DNA of 21,473 bases from Clostridiales bacterium UBA1316 (lineage in GTDB: Bacteria; Bacillota; Clostridia; Oscillospirales; Oscillospiraceae), in the NCBI GenBank assembly GCA_002307055.1, contig DBTM01000039.1:89214-110686 (forward strand), in the 5' to 3' direction. The notes beneath the pieces were generated by a model. That model made no database searches. It was not told the origin of the DNA and worked only from the letters and a program-made list of their open reading frames with translations. A program made the position numbers and the translations under genes. The number at the start of each line of letters is the position of its first letter. Positions within the stretch are counted from its first letter, which is position 1. Of this stretch, positions 14,335 to 21,473 are shown piece by piece.

Positions 14335-16260
14335 TATCATTCCGATATCCATCGCTGCGAAAAAGCCGGTATGTATTGCGCCGTCGACCTTGCCGATTTT
14401 TTTGCAGTCGCCCGCCTCATAGACAAATGGGGCTTCATTGTAAAGGTCAAAATAGGGCTGTTCGTTCGGCGTCATACCGACGGCGTACAGAATCGTGTCT
14501 CCTTCGACTGTATATTCCCTGCCGTCTTTGTCGTATGTAACGCCGCCGCTTGTCACTTCCTTGCAGGCTGCGCCGGTGATAATGGTGAGACCGAGCTCTT
14601 CGACTGTGCGGACCAGACCAGCTTTATAACAGAACTTTGCGTCAATAGCGTAATCGTCCAGCATTTCGAGAACGGTGACCTTTCGTCCTGTATTGCGCAG
14701 GTGCAGACCGGCTTCGACGCCGACCAAGCCGCCGCCGATGATGACGATATGCTCGCCTTTTATGCTGTCGGGCTTAAAATAGATGTCGGTGGCATGATGC
14801 GCGTTTTCAATACCGCGGATGTTCGGCACAATCGGCGTGCTGCCGGTCGCGACAATGATGCTGTCGGGGCTGAGCTGCCGGGCAATCGCGCTTGTGACCT
14901 CGGTGTTGAGCAGAATCTTGATGTCCAGAGCATAAACGCGCCGAATGAGATACTCTTTAAAACGGCGCAGGTCATGCTTCAGGCTGTCCGTGTCTGTGAA
15001 TTTCAGTAGTCCGCCGAGCGCGCCGCTCTTCTCGGCCAGGATAACCTCGTGGCCGCGCAGAGCGGCCGTTATCGCCGCCTGCATCCCGGCGGGGCCGCCG
15101 CCGGCGATCAGTACCCTTTTTCTGAAATTAGCTTGCGTCATCGTATCAGCAGAACCGATACGCGCTTCTCTGCCGATATAGGGGTTGACGCTGCAGACGA
15201 AGTGGCGGTCGGCGTTATCGCTGTCGGTGCAGTTGAGGCAGCGCAGGCACGGCGTGATTTCGTCCGCTCTTGTTTCAGTCGCTTTTTTAACCCAGAATGG
15301 GTCGGCGATAAGCGCGCGGGACATGGACACACCGTCGGCTTTGCCGGAGGCGATGATCTCTTCCGCCTGCTCGGGATACAGAATCGAGCCGACAGAAAAA
15401 ACGGGGATATGAACCCTGCCCGATTTTTTGATCGCTTCGGCGAATTGCACGTTCAAGCCCAGCGGCCTGTAGGTGGACGCCATCATATTTGTCATGCCCT
15501 CCGTACTGATCTCCGCCAGATCAACATATTCCTGCGCTTTTTCAAGAAAGGTGATTATATCGTCGACTGTAAACCCGTCCGGTTCTCTTTCCGAGCCGGA
15601 CAGCCGGAGCATGACGACCCGTTTGGGGCCGACGCGGTCACGCACACTTTTCAATATCATGAGCGGGAAGCGCATTCTGTTCTCCAGGCTGCCGCCATAT
15701 TCATCGGTGCGCGTATTCGTAATCGGCGACAGGAACTGGCTGAAAATCCACCCGTGCGCCGCGTGAAGGAGAATGGTGTCAAAGCCCGCGTGATACCAGT
15801 ATTCGGCGGCATCGGCATAGGCTTGGGCGATATGCTCCAAGTCGCTTTGATCCATCGCCTGAACCTTGTTGCCCATGCGTCCGATTGTTTCTACCGGGCC
15901 CTTGATTGGAACCGTATTGTATTCCGGCTTCGCGTTCATGCCGCCGTGCGTCAGCTCAACGCAGGCCAGAGCGCCATGCTCATGGATGGCTGCCGACATT
16001 TCGGTATAGAGCGGCAGATTGTCCTGCGTCCATTTTGTCCACGGCGTATGGTTTCCCCCATCGCAGACAGCGACCTCGCCGAGTGTGACAAGGCCCGCGC
16101 CGCCGCGCGCTTTATGCTCCAGATAGCTGATATAATACGGCGTCGGCTTCCCGTCAACGGTTTGGAAAAGCATATTCGGCGCGGACATAATCCTGTTTTT
16201 AAATGTCAAGTCCTTGACCTTGAGCGGCTTGAACAAATTGGGATAAAGCCTTGTATACAT
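14332..16260 (-). CDS. NADH:flavin oxidoreductase with FMN, 4Fe-4S and FAD domains (2,4-dienoyl-CoA reductase/enoate reductase type)
   Basis: This 642-residue enzyme has the three-module layout of 2,4-dienoyl-CoA reductase, enoate reductase and BaiCD/BaiH-type bile-acid enzymes. An old-yellow-enzyme TIM barrel (1-335) carries HAAHG (166-170) and RTDEYGGSLENR (184-195). A 4Fe-4S cluster is bound by C338, C341, C344 and C356. FAD and NAD(P)H Rossmann motifs are GGGPAGMQAA (387-396) and GGGLVGVEAG (509-518). Such enzymes reduce activated C=C bonds in anaerobes. The substrate cannot be fixed from sequence. GAGGGTGAG precedes the ATG, and a promoter lies upstream at 16308-16337. No acyl-CoA or bile-acid operon surrounds it, so a stand-alone ene-reductase is likely. 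Confidence 0.93.
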   Translation of the reverse strand: MYTRLYPNLFKPLKVKDLTFKNRIMSAPNMLFQTVDGKPTPYYISYLEHKARGGAGLVTLGEVAVCDGGNHTPWTKWTQDNLPLYTEMSAAIHEHGALACVELTHGGMNAKPEYNTVPIKGPVETIGRMGNKVQAMDQSDLEHIAQAYADAAEYWYHAGFDTILLHAAHGWIFSQFLSPITNTRTDEYGGSLENRMRFPLMILKSVRDRVGPKRVVMLRLSGSEREPDGFTVDDIITFLEKAQEYVDLAEISTEGMTNMMASTYRPLGLNVQFAEAIKKSGRVHIPVFSVGSILYPEQAEEIIASGKADGVSMSRALIADPFWVKKATETRADEITPCLRCLNCTDSDNADRHFVCSVNPYIGREARIGSADTMTQANFRKRVLIAGGGPAGMQAAITAALRGHEVILAEKSGALGGLLKFTDTDSLKHDLRRFKEYLIRRVYALDIKILLNTEVTSAIARQLSPDSIIVATGSTPIVPNIRGIENAHHATDIYFKPDSIKGEHIVIIGGGLVGVEAGLHLRNTGRKVTVLEMLDDYAIDAKFCYKAGLVRTVEELGLTIITGAACKEVTSGGVTYDKDGREYTVEGDTILYAVGMTPNEQPYFDLYNEAPFVYEAGDCKKIGKVDGAIHTGFFAAMDIGMI

Positions 16261-16307
16261 GCAATCTCACCCTCATCATTTCTTCGCGTTACATTATCAG
16301 TTCTTCA

Positions 16308-16337
16308 ATAATACAACGCGAAAGCCCGGTAAGTCAA
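16308..16337 (-). promoter_or_regulatory. Promoter of the ene-reductase gene
   Basis: On the minus strand TTGACT (16337-16332) and TATTAT (16313-16308) are 18 bases apart, about 48 bases before the start codon. Both boxes are close to the sigma-A consensus. Confidence 0.55.
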
Positions 16338-16367
16338 ACGTGCGATTTTCTGCGCATACTATCGTCA

Positions 16368-16383
16368 TGCGAATATTTTCGCA
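16368..16383. promoter_or_regulatory. Dyad upstream of the 145-aa protein
   Basis: TGCGAA-TATT-TTCGCA is a perfect 6+6 inverted repeat 10 bases before the ribosome site of the next gene. A related TGCGATTTTCTGCGCA lies at 16341-16356. It could be an operator shared by the divergent genes or a leader hairpin; there is no further evidence. Confidence 0.3.
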
Positions 16384-16408
16384 AGATTTTTTTGGAGGTC
16401 AATTTCAT

Positions 16409-16846
16409 ATGATGGATACAAACAGCGAGCTTTTAAACTATATTCACCAAAATTCAGAGATGGGCGAGGACACCATACACCAGCTGATCGGCATTACTGA
16501 CGACGCCGCCTTTAAATCCATGCTGCAGTCCCAATATAAAGAATACCATACGATTAACGGCATCACGGAGCAAAAGTTAAAAGCGCGTCAAAAGGAAGCA
16601 AAGAATATCAGCCCCCTGACAAAAGCGACGACCTATATGACAATCAATCTCAACACCCTGCTCAACAAAAAGCCGTGCCACCTCTCGGAAATGCTGATTC
16701 AAGGCAGCACCATGGGCGTAATCGACATCACCAAAAAAATTAACCAATACCAAATGACGGCGGATAAAGAAACCATCGAGCTCGCAGGCTCCCTCCTCAG
16801 CATTGAGCAGCGCAACATCGAGGAATGCAAGAAATATCTGCAATAA
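16409..16846 (+). CDS. Uncharacterised helical protein (145 aa)
   Basis: I do not recognise a named family. The 145-residue product is predominantly helical: MDTNSELLNYIHQNSEMGED, a long central region rich in Lys/Gln/Glu, then EMLIQGSTMGVIDITKKI (94-111) and a C-terminal helix ending IEECKKYLQ. No signal peptide or membrane segment is present. The EMLIQGSTMG segment is the most conserved-looking part, and the fold could be a ferritin-like or other four-helix bundle. The frame opens at 16259, but GGAGGT (16394-16399) sits 9 bases before ATG 16409. It is divergent from the ene-reductase and followed by a strong hairpin. Confidence 0.8.
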   Translation: MMDTNSELLNYIHQNSEMGEDTIHQLIGITDDAAFKSMLQSQYKEYHTINGITEQKLKARQKEAKNISPLTKATTYMTINLNTLLNKKPCHLSEMLIQGSTMGVIDITKKINQYQMTADKETIELAGSLLSIEQRNIEECKKYLQ

Positions 16847-16868
16847 GGCAAGCACGTCACTGTGCAGC

Positions 16869-16899
16869 GCGAAGCCCACACTTTTTGTGTGGGCTTCGC
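16869..16899. terminator. Hairpin between convergent genes
   Basis: GCGAAGCCCACAC (16869-16881) pairs perfectly with GTGTGGGCTTCGC (16887-16899) around a TTTTT loop, a 13-pair stem. It lies between the ends of the 145-aa protein gene and the amino-acid permease gene. A T-rich stretch (TATTTTTG) on the plus strand begins 11 bases after the stem, so the hairpin is strong but not a textbook terminator. Confidence 0.6.
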
Positions 16900-16909
16900 T
16901 GACTGACGC

Positions 16910-18283
16910 TTATTTTTGTATCACGCCGCCGGGTTGAATGCCGTGGTTCCGGAAAAGGACGCCGAGGAGCATAATGGCGGCAAAGACAATCAGATAGAAG
17001 ACCGCGGCCATGCGGTGGGCGAAGCAGGCGGCGATGACCATGAAGATACAGCTCAAGATCGCAAGCGACGGCATGATAAAGCGTTTAAACGCGCTGAGTG
17101 CGCGTTCTTTTTTCATCAGCATGATGAATATCGGGATATACCCGCCGTAGAGCGTTATAATGGGCAGCTCGGAGGTATCAAAGTTGAACACGCCGAACCA
17201 TGGTGCCGTCAAATTAGCGCCGTAGAAGTATAAGAGCCAGGCGCCGGAAAGCAGCAGCCCGAAAACGGAAGAATTCACAGGCATATTTGTCACTGTGTCC
17301 AGCTGTTTGAAGGCTGCGGGCATGGGGCCTCTGTCCCGTACCGCCAGCGCATACATGCCGCGCGAACACCCCATCGTCAGCCCGTTGAGCGTGCCCAGGC
17401 AGGATATGATAACAAATACAAAAATCAGCGTCCCACCCACACTGCCGAAAATATTCTGGAAGGCCAGCTTGGCACCCGCCTGTCCGCTCTCCATGAGCTT
17501 CTCGGTTGTGACCGCTCCGGCTAAGCCGATATAGTAAAAAATATAAACGAAAACGACAATCAGGGAGCCAATTATCAGCGCAGTCGGCAGATTTTTTTTG
17601 CCGTCCCTGATTTCAGCGTTGATCGAGGTCGCGATGATCCAGCCCTCATAGGCGAACGCTACAGCGACAACTGAAGCAAACAGCCCGTTTCCGGCACTGA
17701 TATCTGTGTTGACCACATGTGAAAAGTTGCTCGCCGTCATCCCGTTATAAATGCCAACAATCGTGCCGATTACCGCCATCAGGAGCAGCGGGATGAGCTT
17801 CACCGTTGCCGTTGCCACCTGGAACTTGCCCGCAAGGATTGGCGAAAGCGTATTCATGGCATAAATGGCGATAAGATAAAAAGCTGCGATTGTCATACAG
17901 GAGCCGCCGGTGACATCCCACCCAAGCAGCACACACGTATATCTGGCAGAGACCCAAGCCAATACCGAGGTCAGCGTCGGGTTATATATGACCGCCATGA
18001 ACCAGCCGACGTAATAACCATACCGCTTGCCGACCGTCATTTCGGCGTAATCCACAACCCCGTTGACCTTTTCGTATTTCGCCGCCATCGTGGCAAAGGT
18101 GTAGGAGCAGATAATCATAATCAAGCCGACAATTGCCCACGCCGCAATCCCAAGCGGCATATTGCCGCCGGTCGCTTTTAAAACAGCCTCCGCCTTAAAA
18201 AAGACACCGCTGCCGATGACAATGCCGACAACCATTGCAATGGCTGTCAGTAAACCATACTTCTTTTTGAGCTCGTTAGTCAT
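16910..18283 (-). CDS. APC-superfamily amino-acid permease
   Basis: The 457-residue membrane protein has about twelve helices. The first helix carries the APC substrate motif GIVIGSGVFFK (20-30), and the cytoplasmic-loop signature FAYEGWIIATSINAEIRDGKKNLP follows helix 5. The sequence style is that of the LAT/SteT branch (amino-acid antiporters such as serine/threonine exchangers). The actual substrate is unknown. The frame opens 9 codons earlier, but GGAGGGC lies 5-6 bases before ATG 18283 and the N-terminus MTNELKKKYGLLTAIAMVVG is typical. A plausible minus-strand promoter is TTGTAT (18340-18335) and TAATAA (18316-18311). No metabolic partner gene is adjacent. Confidence 0.92.
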   Translation of the reverse strand: MTNELKKKYGLLTAIAMVVGIVIGSGVFFKAEAVLKATGGNMPLGIAAWAIVGLIMIICSYTFATMAAKYEKVNGVVDYAEMTVGKRYGYYVGWFMAVIYNPTLTSVLAWVSARYTCVLLGWDVTGGSCMTIAAFYLIAIYAMNTLSPILAGKFQVATATVKLIPLLLMAVIGTIVGIYNGMTASNFSHVVNTDISAGNGLFASVVAVAFAYEGWIIATSINAEIRDGKKNLPTALIIGSLIVVFVYIFYYIGLAGAVTTEKLMESGQAGAKLAFQNIFGSVGGTLIFVFVIISCLGTLNGLTMGCSRGMYALAVRDRGPMPAAFKQLDTVTNMPVNSSVFGLLLSGAWLLYFYGANLTAPWFGVFNFDTSELPIITLYGGYIPIFIMLMKKERALSAFKRFIMPSLAILSCIFMVIAACFAHRMAAVFYLIVFAAIMLLGVLFRNHGIQPGGVIQK

Positions 18284-18408
18284 ATTGCCCTCCGATTCCG
18301 CTGCAAGCATTTATTATTATCTGCATCGGAAGGGATACAAATCCATCCATTCTTATCAAAATAACTGGAAAAGAAGTCGGGCTCATTCGCATTTTGCGCA
18401 TTAGAAAA

Positions 18409-18434
18409 CCAGGGCAGACGTCAGCCTGCCCTGG
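18409..18434 (-). terminator. Intrinsic terminator of the repeat-containing secreted protein gene
   Basis: CCAGGGCAG (18409-18417) pairs perfectly with CTGCCCTGG (18426-18434). Read on the minus strand, the stem is followed at once by TTTTCTAAT. It sits 24 bases after the stop codon of the upstream gene. Confidence 0.78.
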
Positions 18435-18457
18435 TAACCCGCGTTTATTTATCCTGC

Positions 18458-19156
18458 TTATTTGCTAATAACTATACCGGCTGTTTTCACCGCATCCATG
18501 AGTGCTTTGCATGCCGCCTGCGTCGCTTCGCGGTCCGCTTTCAGGGTCGCCTCGTCGGAGTTCGCGGTTATGGCCGCTTTCTCTGCCGCTAGCGCGTTTT
18601 CATAGGTGGTCAGGAGCGCTGTCAGGTTGGTCTTCGTCGTTTCATCGGTCAGTGCCGCGATGGCTGTGGCGATGGCTGTGGTGTCTATTCTGTCCTGCTT
18701 CATGTCATGCGAGTCGTCAGCAATTGTTAAACCGGCTGTTTTCGCTGCATCCATGAGTGCTTTAAGCGCCGTCTGCGTGGCTTCGCGGTCCGCTTTCAGG
18801 GTCGCCTCGTCGGAGTTCGCGGTTATGGCCGCTTTCTCTGCCGCTAGCGCGTTTTCATAGGTAGTCAGGAGCGCTGTCAGGTTGGTCTTTGTTGTCTCGT
18901 CGGTCAATGTCGCGATTTCCGCGGTGATAGCCGTCGTGTCTACGTTATCATGCGGATTGCCGAATTTTTGTCCGCTGTCTCTCCCGTCGCTCTTCGGCCC
19001 TTGCTTATCAGGACACGAAGCTGCTTTAGTATTCTGCCGGTTGTTTTCTCCGTTCGAATTACCTGTAGCAAAAGCCACTGTCGAGATGGAGATGACGAGA
19101 CCGGCTGCGATAACGCCTGTCACTATTTTTTTTATTCCGTTTTTCGTTGTGAAAAT
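18458..19156 (-). CDS. Secreted protein with two near-identical 70-residue repeats; ATT start proposed
   Basis: The mature part has a short linker rich in Asn, Lys and Asp, then two alpha-helical units (DTTAITAEIATLTDETTKTN onward) with an 85-residue period. No named domain is recognised. The first conventional start is GTG 19123, but that leaves the signal peptide without its positive N-region. Reading back to ATT at 19156-19154 gives residues (M)FTTKNGIKKIVTGVIAAG followed by a hydrophobic core and AFA cleavage site near residue 30. AAAGGAG (19172-19166) lies exactly 9 bases before that ATT, and no ATG, GTG or TTG occurs in frame between them. There is no lipobox, so it should be released or wall-associated rather than lipidated. 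A minus-strand promoter is plausible: TTCAAA (19252-19247) and TATTAT (19228-19223). Confidence 0.8.
   Translation of the reverse strand: MFTTKNGIKKIVTGVIAAGLVISISTVAFATGNSNGENNRQNTKAASCPDKQGPKSDGRDSGQKFGNPHDNVDTTAITAEIATLTDETTKTNLTALLTTYENALAAEKAAITANSDEATLKADREATQTALKALMDAAKTAGLTIADDSHDMKQDRIDTTAIATAIAALTDETTKTNLTALLTTYENALAAEKAAITANSDEATLKADREATQAACKALMDAVKTAGIVISK
18476..18686 (-). repeat. 211-bp intragenic repeat, C-terminal copy
   Basis: It is aligned without gaps to 18731-18941 at an offset of 255 bases. The block 18525-18607 (83 bases) is identical to 18780-18862. It encodes one 70-residue helical unit of the secreted protein. The identity at silent sites points to recent duplication or gene conversion. 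Confidence 0.9.
18731..18941 (-). repeat. 211-bp intragenic repeat, N-terminal copy
   Basis: This is the partner of 18476-18686. The two are joined by 44 bases encoding a variable linker (SHDMKQDRI). Differences between the copies cluster at the outer ends of the units, while the middle is unchanged. Confidence 0.9.
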
Positions 19157-19424
19157 TGCTATCCACTCCTTTGTGTCATAGTCGGCAAAACCTTCGTTGT
19201 GCCGTTGTGGTTAATTCGTTTTATAATATCTTAAAGCTCCTGATATTTTGAATTGTAAGCCTGTTTCCTTAAAATGGCCTGAAATGCTGGTAAAAAAGAA
19301 AAACGCCTGTTTCAACGGTTTTCTTTTAATTATAAGCAGCGGGTATTATGCCTGTATATAATAGTCATGTGATTAGAACTTAAGCAAATGATTATATGTA
19401 TATTTGACATAAAGGCGGATAAAA

Positions 19425-19673
19425 ATGACGAATCGAGAACAGGAAATCCTGATATTGCCCAAAAACAACCCGATGATCTCGCAATGCGAGCTGGCAGATG
19501 CGCTTCATATCACCCGATCCTCGGTTGGAGTGCATATTACGAACCTCATGAAAAAGGCCACATTTTAGGTAAGCGCAGCCTCAGCTATCGCCTTGTCGCA
19601 TGAAGATACAATTAACCCCGACATGTCACTCGAAACCTTATTCAGCAAAGCAAGGGAGCTTGTATTATGTTAG
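19425..19673 (+). pseudogene. psuK: Remnant of psuK-like HTH/PfkB pseudouridine kinase
   Basis: Two ends of a gene remain with the middle lost. The 5' part, after AAAGGCGG, encodes an intact winged-helix start (MTNREQEILILPKNNPMISQ, then HITRSSVGVHITNLMKK). That start is typical of HTH-PfkB kinases of Firmicutes. A one-base loss near 19557 shifts the frame; the next frame continues GHILGK, as the family does. The sequence then jumps straight to a kinase-like C-terminus, SAASAIALSHEDTINPDMSL to the stop at 19671-19673. Roughly the whole sugar-kinase domain (about 900 bases, by family length) is absent. The stop overlaps the start of the psuG remnant, as in an intact operon. Confidence 0.72.
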
Positions 19674-19918
19674 AACAGTATTTAGATGTGAAGCCGGATA
19701 TCGAGACTGCGCTGAACATCGAGCAAACTGTACGCGGCGCGGGTGCTGTCCCCGCGACGATTGCCACTTCAAACGGCAGGCTCAAGGTCGGCCTTCTACC
19801 ACCGGTATCAAGGGAAAGGCTGCAACGCCCTCGTTGCCGCGCTGTCTTAAGCGCCGTATCAGATCGTTACAGGCCGAATCGCCCAACAGATAATGATACC
19901 GGCAATCGCTGTCAGTGA
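19667..19918 (+). pseudogene. psuG: Remnant of psuG, pseudouridine-5'-phosphate glycosidase
   Basis: The ATG at 19667 has GGGAG 8 bases before it and begins MLEQYLDVKP as intact PsuG does. The protein then skips about 25-30 family residues, including the VALESTIISHG motif. It resumes with IETALNIEQTVRGAGAVPAT and GRLKVGL. A second jump with frame change leads to GIKGKAATP (in the +1 frame, near 19810-19840), which matches the family's late GIKGKEVTPFLL segment. Most of the roughly 300-residue enzyme, including the active site, is missing. PsuG normally splits pseudouridine 5'-phosphate into ribose 5-phosphate and uracil. The decay is seen directly; the parent identity rests on remembered family motifs. 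Confidence 0.75.
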
Positions 19919-19932
19919 TTCCCGGTATTTTT
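19896..19932 (+). terminator. Intrinsic terminator after the psuG remnant
   Basis: ATACCGG (19896-19902) pairs with CCGGTAT (19922-19928), with inner AATC/GATT pairs, and is followed by TTTTT (19928-19932). It sits between the pseudogene remnant and the convergent DHH phosphoesterase gene. Confidence 0.6.
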
Positions 19933-19946
19933 ATATGCGTATGAAA

Positions 19947-20867
19947 TTAACTGTTCGCCATATGGCAGAGCTCCTCGAGCATCTTCGGGAAATCTGTTTT
20001 CATGCTGTCGTTTGAAAATTGGCATGTGCCCACGGCTTTATGTCCGCCGCCTTTATACTTGAGCATGAGCTTGCCGACATCGATATCGGAGGTCCTGTTT
20101 AATATGCTGTAACCAACCGCCGCTGAGCAGCCGATACCGTCGCGCCCGCTGACGATCCACGCTGAGATGTTTTGCTCGGGGTACATGCTGTAGATTATAA
20201 ATCGATTGCCGGTATAAATCGGTTCAACGCCGCGCAGATCGCTGATGATGACATGACCCTCGACATGTGTGTACTTACTGACCATTTCCTTGAACTTTTC
20301 GGTTTGCTCGTTATATACGGCAATCCGTTCTCTAACATCCGAAAGCGCCAGGATTTCATTTGTTGTCATCGTTCGGCAGGCATCAATAAGCTTTTCCATA
20401 AGCTGATAATTTGATATTGTGAAATTCCGCCACCGCCCAAGCCCTGTTCTGGGGTCCATAATAAACCCCATTAATATCCATCCCGCAGGATTAAGAACTT
20501 CATCAGCGGTCAAATTTCCCGAATCAACCTTATCGACGGCGAGCATTAATTCATCAAACTGCGGGAATTTTTCTTTAGCTCCATAATATTCGTAAATAAT
20601 CCGCGCGCATGACGGCGCAAGTCGGCTCTCGCCCTTATACTTACCGGAAAGCTGATTCCTCTCGAACTCGCTGGAGTGGTGATCGAACCACAAGCCGCAG
20701 CCGTCAACATAAGGCACATTCGCGAGGCAGTCATTGTCGTTTACTTCAATCAGGCCATCCTGCAAATCCTTCGGATGCACAAATCTCCAGCAATCAATTA
20801 TTCCGGCTTCCTTCAGTAAAGCGCCGCAGGCTAAACCATCAAAATCGGAACGTGTGAGTAATCTCAT
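19947..20867 (-). CDS. DHH-family phosphoesterase
   Basis: The 306-residue protein belongs to the DHH/DHHA1 superfamily (exopolyphosphatase, RecJ, NrnA, cyclic-dinucleotide phosphodiesterases). Metal-binding motifs are SDFDG (7-11), AVDKVDSG (110-117) and DHH itself (D62-H63-H64 in WFDHHSSE). The C-terminal DHHA1 substrate-binding motif is GGGHKAVGTC (273-282). Lacking PAS, GGDEF or membrane segments, it is a stand-alone cytoplasmic enzyme, not GdpP. Its length is close to NrnA-type oligonucleotide/pAp phosphatases, but the substrate is not settled by sequence. GGGAG precedes the ATG by 9-10 bases. It lies 67 bases downstream of the ABC-F gene on the same strand. Confidence 0.9.
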   Translation of the reverse strand: MRLLTRSDFDGLACGALLKEAGIIDCWRFVHPKDLQDGLIEVNDNDCLANVPYVDGCGLWFDHHSSEFERNQLSGKYKGESRLAPSCARIIYEYYGAKEKFPQFDELMLAVDKVDSGNLTADEVLNPAGWILMGFIMDPRTGLGRWRNFTISNYQLMEKLIDACRTMTTNEILALSDVRERIAVYNEQTEKFKEMVSKYTHVEGHVIISDLRGVEPIYTGNRFIIYSMYPEQNISAWIVSGRDGIGCSAAVGYSILNRTSDIDVGKLMLKYKGGGHKAVGTCQFSNDSMKTDFPKMLEELCHMANS

Positions 20868-20934
20868 ATCGCGTTTCTCCCTCTCAACCCATTTTGATAA
20901 TTTTAACTGATATTCTCACTTTGTTCAAGAATAA

Positions 20935-21473
20935 TTATTGATTATTATTGCCGGCAATCAGCTCTGCCAAATCATTCAGGTAAGCCCATCTTCCGATTTT
21001 CCCCTCCAGAGCTTTGTCCAGGGCTTCCCTTTGATCCATAAGCGTTTGCAGGCTTACATAATCGCTGGAGGCGGCTTCCATTTGCGGAGCCAACCCGGCG
21101 ATTTCATTTTCCAAAGCGGCAATTTCGCCGTCAATGCTTTCATACTCGCGCTGTTCCTTAAATGAGAATCTCAGTTTTTTTTGAGAATTTGCTCTGACGG
21201 GGGCAGATGCTTCCGCTGTCTTTTTTCCGGGTACGGCTGCATCTGCATTTTCTTCGCAATAATCCGAATAGCAGCCGAGGTATTTCTTAATGATACCGTC
21301 CCCTCGGAAGTCAAACAGTGTATCGGCAACCTTATCTAAAAAATACCTGTCATGCGATACGGCGATCACCGCGCCGTTAAAGGACTGCAAATAGCTCTCC
21401 AGAATCGTCAGCGTCTGAATGTCAAGGTCGTTTGTCGGCTCGTCAAGCAGCAAGACGTTGGGGGCCTGCATCA
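20935..21473 (-). CDS. ABC-F family ATPase, C-terminal part (cut by window edge)
   Basis: Only the last 179 or so residues are in the window; the gene continues past 21473. The visible part starts in the second ATPase domain with Walker B VLLLDEPTNDLD and the switch-histidine motif AVSHDRYFLDKVAD. A lysine-rich linker (PGKKTAEASAPVRANSQKK) follows, then a C-terminal coiled coil (EYESIDGEIAALENEIAGLA to about the last 20 residues). This tail is that of Uup/YdiF-like ABC-F proteins. Those are soluble and act on the ribosome or on DNA intermediates, not in transport. The methionine at 21471 is internal, not the start. Confidence 0.9.
   Translation of the reverse strand, partial: MQAPNVLLLDEPTNDLDIQTLTILESYLQSFNGAVIAVSHDRYFLDKVADTLFDFRGDGIIKKYLGCYSDYCEENADAAVPGKKTAEASAPVRANSQKKLRFSFKEQREYESIDGEIAALENEIAGLAPQMEAASSDYVSLQTLMDQREALDKALEGKIGRWAYLNDLAELIAGNNNQ

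Noticed and set aside
14332..16260. Assignment as a bile-acid (bai) enzyme
   Set aside because: The module layout fits, but no other bai-type genes are present; the same layout is shared by many ene-reductases, so the specific name is not supported.
15049..16311. 420-codon open frame on the plus strand
   Set aside because: It is antisense to the ene-reductase, which has all its cofactor motifs. The translation is Arg/Gly/Ala-rich without domain signals, as expected from a GC-rich opposite strand.
19404..19409. Perfect TTGACA before the psuK remnant
   Set aside because: It lies just 5 bases before the ribosome site, and no -10 box follows at 16-18 bases, so it cannot drive this gene in the normal way.

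Overview
The window reads as a piece of chromosome from a strictly or largely anaerobic Gram-positive bacterium of the Clostridia, probably near the Oscillospirales. This is inferred from gene content and style, not from a search. The pointers are strong Shine-Dalgarno sites, a BceRS-BceAB type resistance module, Lgt without outer-membrane genes, a glycyl radical enzyme, an iron-sulfur old-yellow-enzyme flavoprotein, many small XRE regulators, moderately high GC with AT-rich intergenic regions, and GC-rich palindromic repeats between genes. No rRNA, tRNA, CRISPR array, transposase or phage gene was seen.

Layout. 1-475: a GC-rich intergenic repeat, a 54-residue YtxH-like small protein on the minus strand, and a good promoter for the pyrimidine genes. 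476-2721: pyrC and pyrF, two steps of UMP synthesis. 2722-7413: an antimicrobial-peptide sensing and detoxification module with response regulator, short intramembrane-sensing histidine kinase, ABC ATPase and 10-TM permease. The transporter pair has its own promoter and a possible regulator box. 7441-8187 (minus): an XRE regulator. 8411-9184: lgt. 9328-11784: an 818-residue glycyl radical enzyme of unassigned substrate with no activating enzyme beside it. 12075-13013: a visibly AT-richer XRE regulator gene. 13014-13256: a mosaic of intergenic repeats. 13257-16260 (minus): an AraC/GyrI-type regulator and, upstream of it on the same strand, an FMN/FAD/4Fe-4S ene-reductase, separated by an AT-rich spacer with repeated TTGAA-N6-TTCAA dyads. 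16409-16846: a small conserved-looking protein of unknown function. 16910-18283 (minus): an APC amino-acid permease. 18458-19156 (minus): a secreted protein made of two nearly identical 70-residue units, apparently starting at ATT. 19425-19918: the wreck of a pseudouridine-degradation operon (psuK-psuG) with large internal deletions. 19947-20867 (minus): a DHH-family phosphoesterase. 20935-21473 (minus): the C-terminal part of an ABC-F ATPase that runs off the right edge.

How the parts work together. Only three groups look functionally linked: pyrC-pyrF; the two-component system with the ABC transporter; and possibly the ene-reductase with the AraC/GyrI regulator. The rest is ordinary chromosomal mixture. 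No complete new system was found. The best candidates for something undescribed are the orphan glycyl radical enzyme with a Gly-Cys-Gln-Glu active-site motif, the operator-like array at 14281-14330, and the duplicated secreted protein. Several gene starts were moved from the longest open frame to a later codon because ribosome-binding sites or promoters demanded it (response regulator, kinase, lgt, second XRE, AraC, permease, unknown protein).
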